Origin: Paraburkholderia sp.
Lineage (GTDB): Bacteria; Pseudomonadota; Gammaproteobacteria; Burkholderiales; Burkholderiaceae
Direction of reading: 5' to 3'
Length of the DNA stretch: 64,000 nucleotides
Assembly (NCBI GenBank): GCA_004322045.1
Contig: SCRN01000017.1
Location: 1-64,000, forward strand
A program made the translations under genes and the position numbers. Below, in pieces: positions 43,960-52,793 of this stretch. Position 1 is the stretch's first letter; every line of letters starts with the position of its first letter. A model generated the notes under the pieces. It worked only from the letters and a program-made list of their open reading frames with translations. It had not been told where the DNA came from and made no database searches.

Positions 43960-45486
43960 TCAGTCTTCGCGGCGCAAATGCGGGAACAAGATGACGTCGC
44001 GGATGCTGGGGCTATCGGTCAGCAGCATGACCAGGCGGTCGATGCCGATGCCGCAGCCGCCTGTCGGCGGCATGCCGTATTCGAGCGCCCGGATGTAGTC
44101 GGCATCGTAGTACATCGCTTCCTCGTCACCGGCATCTTTCTGCTCGACTTGCTTCTTGAAGCGCGCCGCTTGATCCTCGGGGTCATTCAATTCCGAGAAG
44201 CCGTTCGCGATTTCGCGACCTGTGATGAACAGTTCGAAGCGCTCGGTGATGCCTTCCACGGAATCCGATGCACGCGCGAGCGGCGACACTTCGACCGGGT
44301 AGTCGATGATGAACGTCGGCTCCCACAATTGCGCTTCGGCCGTTTCCTCGAACAGCGCCAACTGGAGCGCGCCCACGCCTGCGTTCAAGAACATCGGCTG
44401 CGTCGTGTCGACACCCAGCCGCTTGAGCTCGGTGCGCAAGAACGTCGCATCGCCCAGCTGCGCATCGGTATAGTCGGGCGCGTACTTGCGGATTGCCTGC
44501 GTGATCGTCAGCCGATGGAACGGCTTGGACAGATCCAGTTCGCGGCCCTGATACACGATGTTCGCAGTGCCCAGCGCATCGATGGCCGTTTGGCGCAGCA
44601 ACTGCTCGGTGAAATCCATGAGCCACGTGTAATTCGTATACGCGGCGTAGAACTCCATCATCGTGAACTCGGGATTGTGCCGAGGGGACACGCCTTCGTT
44701 GCGGAAGTTGCGGTTGATCTCGAAGACGCGTTCGAAGCCGCCGACGATCAGTCGCTTCAGATAGAGCTCGGGCGCGATGCGCATGAACATTTGCATGTCG
44801 AGCGCATTGTGGTGCGTCACGAAGGGCTTGGCCGCGGCGCCGCCCGGAATCGGGTGCAACATGGGCGTTTCGACTTCCATGAAGTCGGCGTCGGACATGA
44901 ACTTGCGGATGGATGAGACCGCTTTCGTGCGCGCGACGAACGTCTTGCGCGCCTCCGGCGTCACGATCAAATCGACGTAACGTTGGCGGTAGCGCATCTC
45001 TTGATCCGACAAGCCGTGGAACTTGTCGGGCAGGGGACGCAGCGCTTTCGAGAGCAGGCGCAACTCGGTGCAGCGCACCGACAACTCGCCCTTGTTCGTG
45101 CGGAACAGCACCCCGCGCGCCGCAACGATGTCGCCGAGGTCCCACTTCTTGAAGGCCTCGTACGTTTGCTCGCCGACATCGGCCGGCGTCACGAAGAACT
45201 GGATCTGGCCCGAGCCGTCGCGCACGGTCGCGAAGCTTGCCTTGCCCATCACGCGTTTGAGCATCATGCGGCCAGCGACGGCCACTTGCAGCGCGGCCGC
45301 TTCGAGTGCGTCCTTGTCGGTATCGGCGTGCTGCGCTTGCATGTCGCCCGCATGGTGCGTCGGCGCGAAATCGTTCGGGTAGGCGATGCCCGCCTCGCGC
45401 AACGCACGCAGCTTTTCACGCCGCTCGGCGATGATCTTGTTCTCGTCGAGCGCTGCGTCGACGGTGGGGAGTGTCGATTCGGTCAT
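43960..45486 (-). CDS. lysS: Lysyl-tRNA synthetase (class II)
   Basis: Charges tRNA-Lys. In 508 residues the N-terminal OB-fold anticodon-binding domain ([21 protein letters not shown]) precedes the class II core with motif 2 ([20 protein letters not shown]) and motif 3 ([20 protein letters not shown]). It lies 16 bases after prfB on the same strand, a pairing (prfB-lysS) common in proteobacteria. Confidence 0.98.
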   Translation of the reverse strand: MTESTLPTVDAALDENKIIAERREKLRALREAGIAYPNDFAPTHHAGDMQAQHADTDKDALEAAALQVAVAGRMMLKRVMGKASFATVRDGSGQIQFFVTPADVGEQTYEAFKKWDLGDIVAARGVLFRTNKGELSVRCTELRLLSKALRPLPDKFHGLSDQEMRYRQRYVDLIVTPEARKTFVARTKAVSSIRKFMSDADFMEVETPMLHPIPGGAAAKPFVTHHNALDMQMFMRIAPELYLKRLIVGGFERVFEINRNFRNEGVSPRHNPEFTMMEFYAAYTNYTWLMDFTEQLLRQTAIDALGTANIVYQGRELDLSKPFHRLTITQAIRKYAPDYTDAQLGDATFLRTELKRLGVDTTQPMFLNAGVGALQLALFEETAEAQLWEPTFIIDYPVEVSPLARASDSVEGITERFELFITGREIANGFSELNDPEDQAARFKKQVEQKDAGDEEAMYYDADYIRALEYGMPPTGGCGIGIDRLVMLLTDSPSIRDVILFPHLRRED

Positions 45487-45502
45487 GGTGTATCCGCTGC
45501 GC

Positions 45503-46607
45503 TTACACGCCTTGTTTCAGGCTGGCGCTGATGAATTCGTCGAGGTCGCCGTCGAGCACGGCCTTCGTGTTGCTGATTTCCACGTTGGTGCGCAAATCCT
45601 TCACGCGGCTCTGATCGAGCACGTACGAGCGAATCTGGTGGCCCCAGCCCACGTCGGTCTTGCTCGATTCGAGCTTGTCCTGCTCGGCCTGGCGTTTGCG
45701 TATTTCGGCTTCGTACAAGCGCGATTTGAGCATGGCCATTGCCTCGGCGCGGTTGCGGTGCTGCGAGCGGTCGTTCTGGCATTGCACGACGATGCCCGAC
45801 GGCAAGTGCGTAATGCGCACGGCCGAGTCGGTCTTGTTGATGTGCTGCCCGCCGGCGCCCGAGGCGCGGTAGGTGTCGATGCGCAGATCGGCCGGGTTGA
45901 TGTCCACTTCGATCGAGTCGTCGATTTCGGGGTAGACGAACACCGATGAAAACGACGTGTGGCGGCCGCCCGACGAATCGAACGGCGACTTGCGCACGAG
46001 ACGGTGAATGCCCGTTTCGGTGCGCAAGAACCCATAGGCGTACTCGCCCTCGACCTTGATCGTCGCGTTCTTGATGCCGGCGACGTCGCCTTCGGATTCC
46101 TCGAGCACCTCGGTCTTGAAACCTTTGCGCTCGCAATAGCGCAGGTATTGACGCAGGAGCATCGACGCCCAATCGCAGGCTTCGGTGCCGCCGGCGCCGG
46201 CCTGGATATCGATGAAGGCGTTGTTCGGATCGGCCGCGTTCGAAAACATCCGGCGAAATTCGAGATCGGCGACGCGCGCCTCGATCTTCTGCGCATCGGC
46301 TTCGCAGGCGACGAGCGTCTCGTCGTCGTTTTCCTCGCGGGCCATGTCGAAGAGATCCTGCGCGTCGCGCAGGTCCGTATCGAGAGCGGAAAGGGTCAGC
46401 ACTGCGCCTTCGAGGGCCTTCTTTTCCCGGCCGAGGGCCTGGGCGTGCTTGGCGTCATTCCAGACGTTCGGGTCTTCGAGTTCCTTGTTGACTTCTGCTA
46501 GACGCGCGGCTTTGGCGTCGTAGTCAAAGATACCCCCGTAGCTCGCTCGCGCGCCGGCGCAAGTCCGCTAAAGAGCCTTCGATCGCATTCAGGCGTTCGG
46601 CTTCCAT
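45503..46607 (-). CDS. prfB: Peptide chain release factor 2, with programmed +1 frameshift
   Basis: Recognises UGA and UAA stops. The gene is in two frames: 27 codons from the ATG at 46607 end at an in-frame TGA (46526-46524) in the context CGG-GGG-TAT-CTT-TGA-C. A +1 shift at CTT-T joins it to the 340-codon frame read from 46525. The product is 367 residues, the family norm. The stop-recognition motif SPF ([13 protein letters not shown]) and the peptidyl-hydrolysis motif [15 protein letters not shown] are present. The site autoregulates synthesis: low RF2 favours the shift. Confidence 0.97.
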
Positions 46608-46771
46608 GTCGATCTGCTTCGCTTCGTCAAAAGGGGAAATTATAGCTGATTGGCGGGGAGGGCCGACGGCCGGAGCGGGACTGGAACGTTCAATCGGCCT
46701 GCGCTCCGCGGTTCGGTCGCCGACGCGGGGCGGGCACAATCTCTGCGCGTGTCCGAAGGCCAGGGCAACGG

Positions 46772-48502
46772 TCAGACCGTGGCCGCAGCCACCGCATGCT
46801 CCACGATCAACTGCACCCGCACGACGCCGTTCCAACTGTCGGCCGCGAGCCGATAGGCGAGGCGAGCGCGCGCGGGAAGCGTGTCGGTGTGGTTGAACCA
46901 AATGGCCTGGAAGCGCTGTCTGCCGCGCGCGAGTTGCAGCTTCAAATGCTTGTCTTTCACGAGCGCTTGCGACACGACGTCGAACTCGCCCGAGAACGTC
47001 GGCGCCGGGAAGCCTTGTCCCCAGACCGCAGCGTCGATCAACTCCACGACTTGTGGTGTGAAGTAAGCATCTTCGAGTTCGCCATCCGTCATCACGACGC
47101 GCGCGAGCGCATCGTCGTCGAGCGCTGCGCGCGCGACCGCCTCGAACGCATCGGCAAAGCGCGGCACGTCGCGCGCGGCCAGCGTGACGCCGGCGGCCAT
47201 TGCGTGACCGCCGAATTTGAGGAGGAGATCGGGCTCCCGTTTGGCGATCAAATCGAGCGCGTCGCGCAGATGAAACCCGGGGATCGATCGGCCGGACCCC
47301 TTGACGAGTTCGCCGCGCTCGTCGGCCAGTGCGAACGTAAAGGCGGGCCGATGATATTTTTCCTTCAGACGCCCGGCGACGATGCCGATCACCCCCTGGT
47401 GCCAGCTTTCGTTGAAGAGCGTGATCGTTGCGCGGCCTTCGGGATCGAGCGTCGCGATTTCGTCGAGCGCCTGCTGCTGCATGCCGGCTTCGATCTCGCG
47501 CCGTTCGCGATTCATCGCATCGAGCTGCTGCGCGAGTTCCCAAGCGCGCCCGACATCGTCGGTCGTCAGGCATTCGATGCCGAGCGACATATCCGACAAG
47601 CGCCCCGCGGCGTTCAAGCGCGGACCTAACGCGAAGCCCAGGTCGAAGCCGGAGGCGCTGCGCGCGTCGCGGCCGGCCGCGCGAAACAGGGCGGCGACGC
47701 CCGGCTGCATGCGGCCACGGCGAATGCGTGCGAGACCTTGCGCCACCAGCACGCGATTGTTGCCGTCGAGCTTGACGACATCGGCCACGGTGCCGAGGGC
47801 AACGAGATCGAGCAGGCCGTCCAGGCGAGGTTCGGGTATCCCGGCCTTGCCAAGCGCGCCATTTTCGCCGAACGCGTCTTGCTCCCGCAGTCGCGCGCGC
47901 AGTGCGAGCAACACGTAGAACATCACGCCGACGCCCGCGATGCACTTGCTTGGGAACGCGCAGCCGGGCTGATTCGGATTCACGATCGCGCGGGCAGCTG
48001 GCAGCGTATCACCCGGGAGATGGTGATCGGTGACGAGCACGTCGATGCCGCGCGCGTTCGCCGCCGCCACGCCATCGACGCTCGCGATGCCGTTGTCGAC
48101 CGTAATCAGCAAATCGGGGCTGCGCTCGGCAGCGAGCTCGACGATCTCGGGCGTCAGCCCGTAGCCATATTCGAAGCGATTCGGCACCAGGTAATCGACT
48201 CGGGCGCCGAACATGCGCAGTCCGCGCACGGCTACCGCGCAGGCGGTCGCGCCATCGCAATCGTAATCGGCGACGACAAGCAGACGCCTGTCTTGCGCGA
48301 TGGCGTCGGCCAGCAATGCCGCCGCGTCGCTTGCGCCCTTTAGCTCGACGGGCGGCACGAGCCGTGTGAGGGCGGTCTCGATTTCGTCGGGCAGACGCAC
48401 GCCGCGCGCGGCGTAAAGGCGAGCGAGGATCGGATGAAGGCCGTGGCGGATCAGCACCGCTTGGTCCGCGGGCGAGCACGTGCGGTTAACGATTCGAGTC
48501 AT
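46772..48502 (-). CDS. recJ: Single-strand DNA exonuclease RecJ
   Basis: 5'-3' single-strand exonuclease for recombination and mismatch or base-excision repair. In 576 residues the DHH-family motifs are seen: VADYDCDGATA near residue 82, TVDNGIA near 135, VTDHHLPGDTLP near 159, and the DHHA1 region with SGRSIPGFHLRDAL and KFGGHAMAAG. The ATG at 48502 gives MTRIVNRT. prfB lies 164 bases downstream and an RpfE-like gene lies upstream on the same strand. Confidence 0.95.
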   Translation of the reverse strand: MTRIVNRTCSPADQAVLIRHGLHPILARLYAARGVRLPDEIETALTRLVPPVELKGASDAAALLADAIAQDRRLLVVADYDCDGATACAVAVRGLRMFGARVDYLVPNRFEYGYGLTPEIVELAAERSPDLLITVDNGIASVDGVAAANARGIDVLVTDHHLPGDTLPAARAIVNPNQPGCAFPSKCIAGVGVMFYVLLALRARLREQDAFGENGALGKAGIPEPRLDGLLDLVALGTVADVVKLDGNNRVLVAQGLARIRRGRMQPGVAALFRAAGRDARSASGFDLGFALGPRLNAAGRLSDMSLGIECLTTDDVGRAWELAQQLDAMNRERREIEAGMQQQALDEIATLDPEGRATITLFNESWHQGVIGIVAGRLKEKYHRPAFTFALADERGELVKGSGRSIPGFHLRDALDLIAKREPDLLLKFGGHAMAAGVTLAARDVPRFADAFEAVARAALDDDALARVVMTDGELEDAYFTPQVVELIDAAVWGQGFPAPTFSGEFDVVSQALVKDKHLKLQLARGRQRFQAIWFNHTDTLPARARLAYRLAADSWNGVVRVQLIVEHAVAAATV

Positions 48503-48632
48503 GCAAGAAAGCAGGGAAGGAGAGGGTGTGTCAGGGCCAACGCGGCGCACATGCGCCATTGCGGCGCTCGCGGCAGCCGGACCCGCCGAGGCTCGCCGCA
48601 GCGAGCGCGCACGCCCGCTTGCGGGCGCGGCA

Positions 48633-49700
48633 TCATTCGAACAGCGACGCGAGCACGCGCCGGCGCCAAAATTTGCGCAGGTCGCCGCGGGTTGCAGCGA
48701 GAGTGACCGAGCCGGTATCACCCGCCAGCGTCAGGGCTAGCGCCCCGAGGCGGCCCGTGCGGAGCGCCTCGAGCGCGGGCGCGAACCAGTCGCGCTCGAG
48801 GCCGCCAAGCGCGTCTTGCCAGGCGGCCCAATCCTGTGCGACAAACGGTGCGGCGAACGGGTCCAGCTCCACCAGCGTTTGGCCGGCGCCCAGCGGCCCC
48901 AGCGCTTGGAACGAGGCCCTCGCGCCGGCCGCTTCCACCCCCGCCGCGAGCGCCAACCCGCGCGTCGCTACCGCGTCCGACAGCACGCGCACGAATGGGC
49001 TGTGCACGGGCTGCGCGACGCCTTGTGCATGCAGCCAAATCGAATTGACGGCCGGCAGGCCGCGCGCCTCGCGAGCCTCGTTGACGGGGTGCTCGAACCA
49101 GCTCATCTGCACTTCGTTTTGCAGCTTCATCCAAATGCGCGAGCGTTGGCCCGACTGCGCGTCGTGCGGCAGCCAGATCTCGATGCTGCGTCCACTGGCG
49201 CGCAATGGCGACGCACCGGCGAGCTTGCCCAGCGCCGCGCCCGTCAAATACCAGCGGCGCGGCGTCGGCGCCACCACCTTCACGCCGAGTTCTTCGATCA
49301 AGGGCTTGGCCGTAGCGAGTAGTTGCGCCGCATCTTCGTCGCTCAAATCGAGTGCCGAGGGATCGATCAGCACGAGGTGATCATGCGCGATACGCACGTG
49401 CACGGGCTCGACGCACGCCCATTGCTCGTTGCCCGGTGTGCCGCCGTCGGCGAGTAGCATATAGGGTGCGAGCGGCGCTTCATCCACCGCGTTCGATGCG
49501 ATCGCGCCGAATTGGTGTGCTACCCACCGCTCGTGGGGCAACGTGCGTTGGAAGTCTTCGCCGGCCAAGCGTTCGACGAGGGTCGCGCGGGCCAACAGCT
49601 TGTCGAGCGCCGGGCTATGCAGATCGTGCAGCGCCATGGAGGCGTCGGCGGCTGCCGGGAGCGCGAACGGCAACAGGAGATGAAGACGGTTGGAATGCAT
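48633..49700 (-). CDS. RpfE-like / phosphoglycerate-mutase-like protein of unknown role
   Basis: A 355-residue protein beginning LHLLLPFALPAAADASMAL. Its composition and blocks (FGAIASNAVDEAPLAPYMLLADG, split across residues 65-90, and LADGGTPGNEQWACVEPVH) resemble proteins annotated as RpfE or cofactor-independent phosphoglycerate mutase. No metal-binding Ser of a true mutase is obvious, so enzyme activity is doubtful. The order RpfE-like, recJ, prfB, lysS recalls the Xanthomonas rpf region, which supports the family name. It lies 130 bases upstream of recJ and diverges from lolC. Confidence 0.7.
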   Translation of the reverse strand: MHSNRLHLLLPFALPAAADASMALHDLHSPALDKLLARATLVERLAGEDFQRTLPHERWVAHQFGAIASNAVDEAPLAPYMLLADGGTPGNEQWACVEPVHVRIAHDHLVLIDPSALDLSDEDAAQLLATAKPLIEELGVKVVAPTPRRWYLTGAALGKLAGASPLRASGRSIEIWLPHDAQSGQRSRIWMKLQNEVQMSWFEHPVNEAREARGLPAVNSIWLHAQGVAQPVHSPFVRVLSDAVATRGLALAAGVEAAGARASFQALGPLGAGQTLVELDPFAAPFVAQDWAAWQDALGGLERDWFAPALEALRTGRLGALALTLAGDTGSVTLAATRGDLRKFWRRRVLASLFE

Positions 49701-49883
49701 GATGGTGCGCATTGTATGGCAAACTGCGCGCTTGATCGGCGCCGCGCCGAACTCGCTTGCCGGCATGTCGGTTGCAGGCGCATACGCGAGGTCACCCGGG
49801 CGGGCGCCGGATTCACAGCCTTGCCTACCGCGGCGCTTGCGCTGCCGCGGTAGGCGGTGGCAGCAAAGAACGGAAGGATTCGC

Positions 49884-51137
49884 TTGAAATTCCCTTACGA
49901 ATGGCAGATTGGCTGGCGCTATACACGAGCCAGCAAGCGCACGACAGGCAACGGCTTCATTTCGTTCATCGCGGCCGTGTCGATGTCGGGCATCGCGCTC
50001 GGCGTGGCCGCGTTGATCGTCGTCTTGTCGGTCATGAACGGTTTCCAAAAAGAGGTGCGTGACCGCATGTTGTCGGTTCTCGCGCACGTCGAAATTTTCT
50101 CGCCCACGGGCGCGATGCCCGATTGGCAGCGCACCGCGTTCGAAGCACGCCGCAATCCGGCGGTGATCGGCGCGGCTCCCTACGTCGACGCGCAGGCGCT
50201 GCTCACGCGGCAAGACGCCGTGAGCGGCGTGGCCTTGCGCGGCGTGGAGCCCTCGCTCGAGCCGCAAGTGTCCGACATCGGCAAGGACATGAAGGCGGGG
50301 CGCCTGACGAGCCTCCAGCCGTCCCAGTTCAATATCGTGCTCGGCGCCGATCTGGCTGCCAATCTCGGCGTCTCCGTCGGCGACAAGGTCACGCTCGTCG
50401 CACCTGAAGGATCGATGACGCCCGCGGGCATGATGCCGCGCTTGAAGCAGTTCTCGGTCACCGGCGTGTTCGCCTCGGGCCACTACGAATACGACAGCAC
50501 GCTTGCGCTCATCAACATTCGCGACGCGGAAGCGCTCTTTCGCATCACCGCACCGACAGGCGTGAGGCTCAAGCTCAAAGACATGCAAGAGGCGCCGCGC
50601 GTTGCGCACGAGTTGTCGCGCACGCTCTCGGGCGACCTCTATATACGCGACTGGACGCAACAGAACAAGACCTGGTTCTCGGCGGTGAAGATCGAAAAAC
50701 GGATGATGTTCGTGATTCTGACGCTCATCATCGCAGTGGCCGCGTTCAACCTCGTGTCCTCGCTCGTCATGACGGTAACGAACAAGCAGGCCGATATCGC
50801 GATCTTGCGCACGCTCGGCGCGCAGCCGGGCTCGATCATGAAGATCTTTTTCGTGCAGGGCATCACGATCGGTTTCGTGGGCACGGCAGCGGGTGTTGCG
50901 CTTGGATGTCTAATCGCGTGGAGCATCCCGTGGCTCGTGCCGATGATCGAGCATTTGTTCGGCGTTCAGTTTCTGCCGCCATCCGTCTACTTCATCACCG
51001 AACTGCCTTCCGAGTTGGTCCCCGGCGACGTGACGAGAATCGGCGTCATCGCATTTGCCCTGTCGGCGCTTGCGACGCTGTACCCGAGTTGGCGGGGCGC
51101 GAAGGTGCGCCCGGCCGAGGCGCTGCGCTATGAGTGA
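49884..51137 (+). CDS. lolC: Lipoprotein-releasing ABC transporter permease LolC/LolE
   Basis: A 417-residue inner-membrane subunit that extracts outer-membrane lipoproteins for the chaperone LolA. One helix is near residues 28-48 ([21 protein letters not shown] begins it). A large periplasmic domain of about 220 residues follows, then three helices in the C-terminal third, the FtsX-like topology. The TTG at 49884 is chosen: GGAAGGA lies 5 bases upstream and the product starts [16 protein letters not shown]. It overlaps lolD by 8 bases. No second permease gene is next to it. Confidence 0.93.
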   Translation: MKFPYEWQIGWRYTRASKRTTGNGFISFIAAVSMSGIALGVAALIVVLSVMNGFQKEVRDRMLSVLAHVEIFSPTGAMPDWQRTAFEARRNPAVIGAAPYVDAQALLTRQDAVSGVALRGVEPSLEPQVSDIGKDMKAGRLTSLQPSQFNIVLGADLAANLGVSVGDKVTLVAPEGSMTPAGMMPRLKQFSVTGVFASGHYEYDSTLALINIRDAEALFRITAPTGVRLKLKDMQEAPRVAHELSRTLSGDLYIRDWTQQNKTWFSAVKIEKRMMFVILTLIIAVAAFNLVSSLVMTVTNKQADIAILRTLGAQPGSIMKIFFVQGITIGFVGTAAGVALGCLIAWSIPWLVPMIEHLFGVQFLPPSVYFITELPSELVPGDVTRIGVIAFALSALATLYPSWRGAKVRPAEALRYE

Positions 51138-51885
51138 TTTTATGGTCGAACGATCAATGGCGGCCGGCGCCGCATCCGGGGTGCACGGCTCGAACGATTG
51201 CGTGCTCGAGGCACGAGGCATATCGAAGGCGTTCGTGCAGGGTGGGCTGAACGTGCCCGTTCTTAGCGGCGCCGATCTCTCGGTGCGGCGCGGTGAAAAA
51301 TTGGCGATCGTCGGCGCCTCCGGGTCCGGCAAGAGCACGCTGTTGCACGTGCTCGGCGGGTTGGACGAACCTAGCGCCGGCAGCGTTTCGTTGCTCGGGC
51401 GCCCGTTTACCGACCTGGCCGAACGCGAGCGCAACACGCTGCGCAACCGCGCGCTCGGCTTCGTCTATCAGTTCCATCACTTGCTCGCAGAATTTAGCGC
51501 GGTCGATAACGTCGCGATGCCGCTGCGCATTCGACGCATGCCGACCGACGAAGCGCGGCGCGAGGCGCTTGCAACGCTCGAGCGCGTCGGCCTTGCCCAC
51601 CGCGCGAAGCATCGCCCCGGCGAGCTATCGGGCGGCGAACGCCAGCGCGTCGCCATTGCGCGCGCACTCGTCACCAAGCCCGCCTGCGTGCTGGCCGACG
51701 AGCCCACCGGCAACCTCGACGGCGCGACGGCCGATAACGTGTTCAACCTCATGTTGGAGTTGTCGGCCACGCTCGAGACGAGTTTCGTCATCGTCACGCA
51801 CGATGCCGATTTGGCCGGACGCTGCGACCGCATCTTGCGCCTGCGCGACGGTGTCTTGCACGAAGAGCCGTCCGTGCCCGTGTAG
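51130..51885 (+). CDS. lolD: Lipoprotein-releasing ABC transporter ATPase LolD
   Basis: A 251-residue ATPase powering LolC/E. Walker [10 protein letters not shown], signature [15 protein letters not shown] and Walker [13 protein letters not shown] are intact, with the switch His in VTHDADL. It carries about 20 extra N-terminal residues ([17 protein letters not shown]). The start overlaps the lolC end, implying coupled translation. tatD follows after 30 bases. Confidence 0.96.
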   Translation: MSDFMVERSMAAGAASGVHGSNDCVLEARGISKAFVQGGLNVPVLSGADLSVRRGEKLAIVGASGSGKSTLLHVLGGLDEPSAGSVSLLGRPFTDLAERERNTLRNRALGFVYQFHHLLAEFSAVDNVAMPLRIRRMPTDEARREALATLERVGLAHRAKHRPGELSGGERQRVAIARALVTKPACVLADEPTGNLDGATADNVFNLMLELSATLETSFVIVTHDADLAGRCDRILRLRDGVLHEEPSVPV

Positions 51886-51915
51886 CCTATCTGGATATCT
51901 GGATGGAAGGCCGCC

Positions 51916-52704
51916 ATGTGGATCGATACGCACTGTCACCTCGACGCAGGCGAATTCGATAGCGACCGGGACGATGTCGCGGCGGCGGCGTACCAGGCAG
52001 GCGTGGCGCGCATCGTCATTCCCGCCGTGGCGCGCGCCAATTTTGCGACGGTGCGCGCGCTCGCGCATCGTATCGAGGGCGGCGTCTACGCGCTCGGTAT
52101 CCATCCTTTGTTTGCGCCTCAATCGCGCGACGACGATCTCGATGCGCTGCGCCGCGAGATCGAGGCGAGCTTGGACGACCCGCGATTCGTCGGGATCGGC
52201 GAGATTGGGCTCGATTACTTCGTTCCCGACCTCGACGACGCGCGTCAGCGCTTCTTCTACGATGCGCAGCTCGAGCTCGCGCGCGAGTTCGATCTCCCCG
52301 TCATCTGCCATGTGCGCAAATCGCAAGACCTCGTGCTCAAAGGTTTGCGCCGTTATGGGGTTCGGCGTGGCATCGCCCATGCGTTCAATGGCAGCTTCCA
52401 GCAGGCGCAGGCTTTCATCGATCAGGGGATGCGGCTTGGATTCGGGGGCAACGTCACCTTCGAACGCGCCCGTCAAATCAGGCGGCTTGCGGCCGAGCTG
52501 CCGCTCGAGGCCATCGTCGTCGAAACGGATGCGCCCGACATTCCTCCCGCTTGGGCGTACAAGCAACGCAATGCGCCGGATCAGGTGCCTCGCATCGGCA
52601 GCGTGCTTGCGCAACTGCGCGGCATCGCCGAAAAGGACTTGCAGATAGGCACAACGGCTAACGCTCACGCTGCGCTGCCCCGACTCGCGCTCGCTTGCGC
52701 ATAA
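51916..52704 (+). CDS. TatD family metal-dependent hydrolase
   Basis: A 262-residue TIM-barrel nuclease/hydrolase. Metal-ligand motifs are MWIDTHCHLDAGEFD at the start, GIGEIGLDYF near residue 94, PVICHVRKSQD near 130, GIAHAFNGSF near 154 and VVETDAPDIPP near 198. Proteins of this family act as 3'-5' DNA exonucleases in some bacteria; the subgroup with this N-terminus is usually annotated YjjV/YcfH-type. It follows lolD closely and precedes comEC by 89 bases. Confidence 0.92.
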   Translation: MWIDTHCHLDAGEFDSDRDDVAAAAYQAGVARIVIPAVARANFATVRALAHRIEGGVYALGIHPLFAPQSRDDDLDALRREIEASLDDPRFVGIGEIGLDYFVPDLDDARQRFFYDAQLELAREFDLPVICHVRKSQDLVLKGLRRYGVRRGIAHAFNGSFQQAQAFIDQGMRLGFGGNVTFERARQIRRLAAELPLEAIVVETDAPDIPPAWAYKQRNAPDQVPRIGSVLAQLRGIAEKDLQIGTTANAHAALPRLALACA

Positions 52705-52793
52705 TCGTCGATCGTTTGCGCCGGAGGTAACGGCTCGGGGCTTCGCGCTCGCGGTCGCCCTCGCATTGCGGCGCGTTGATCGAAGGAGTGCGG

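Noticed and set aside
46524-47945. A 473-codon minus-strand frame overlapping recJ and the start of prfB
   Set aside because: Most of it is an out-of-frame shadow of recJ. Only its last 27 codons are real, being the zero-frame start of prfB.
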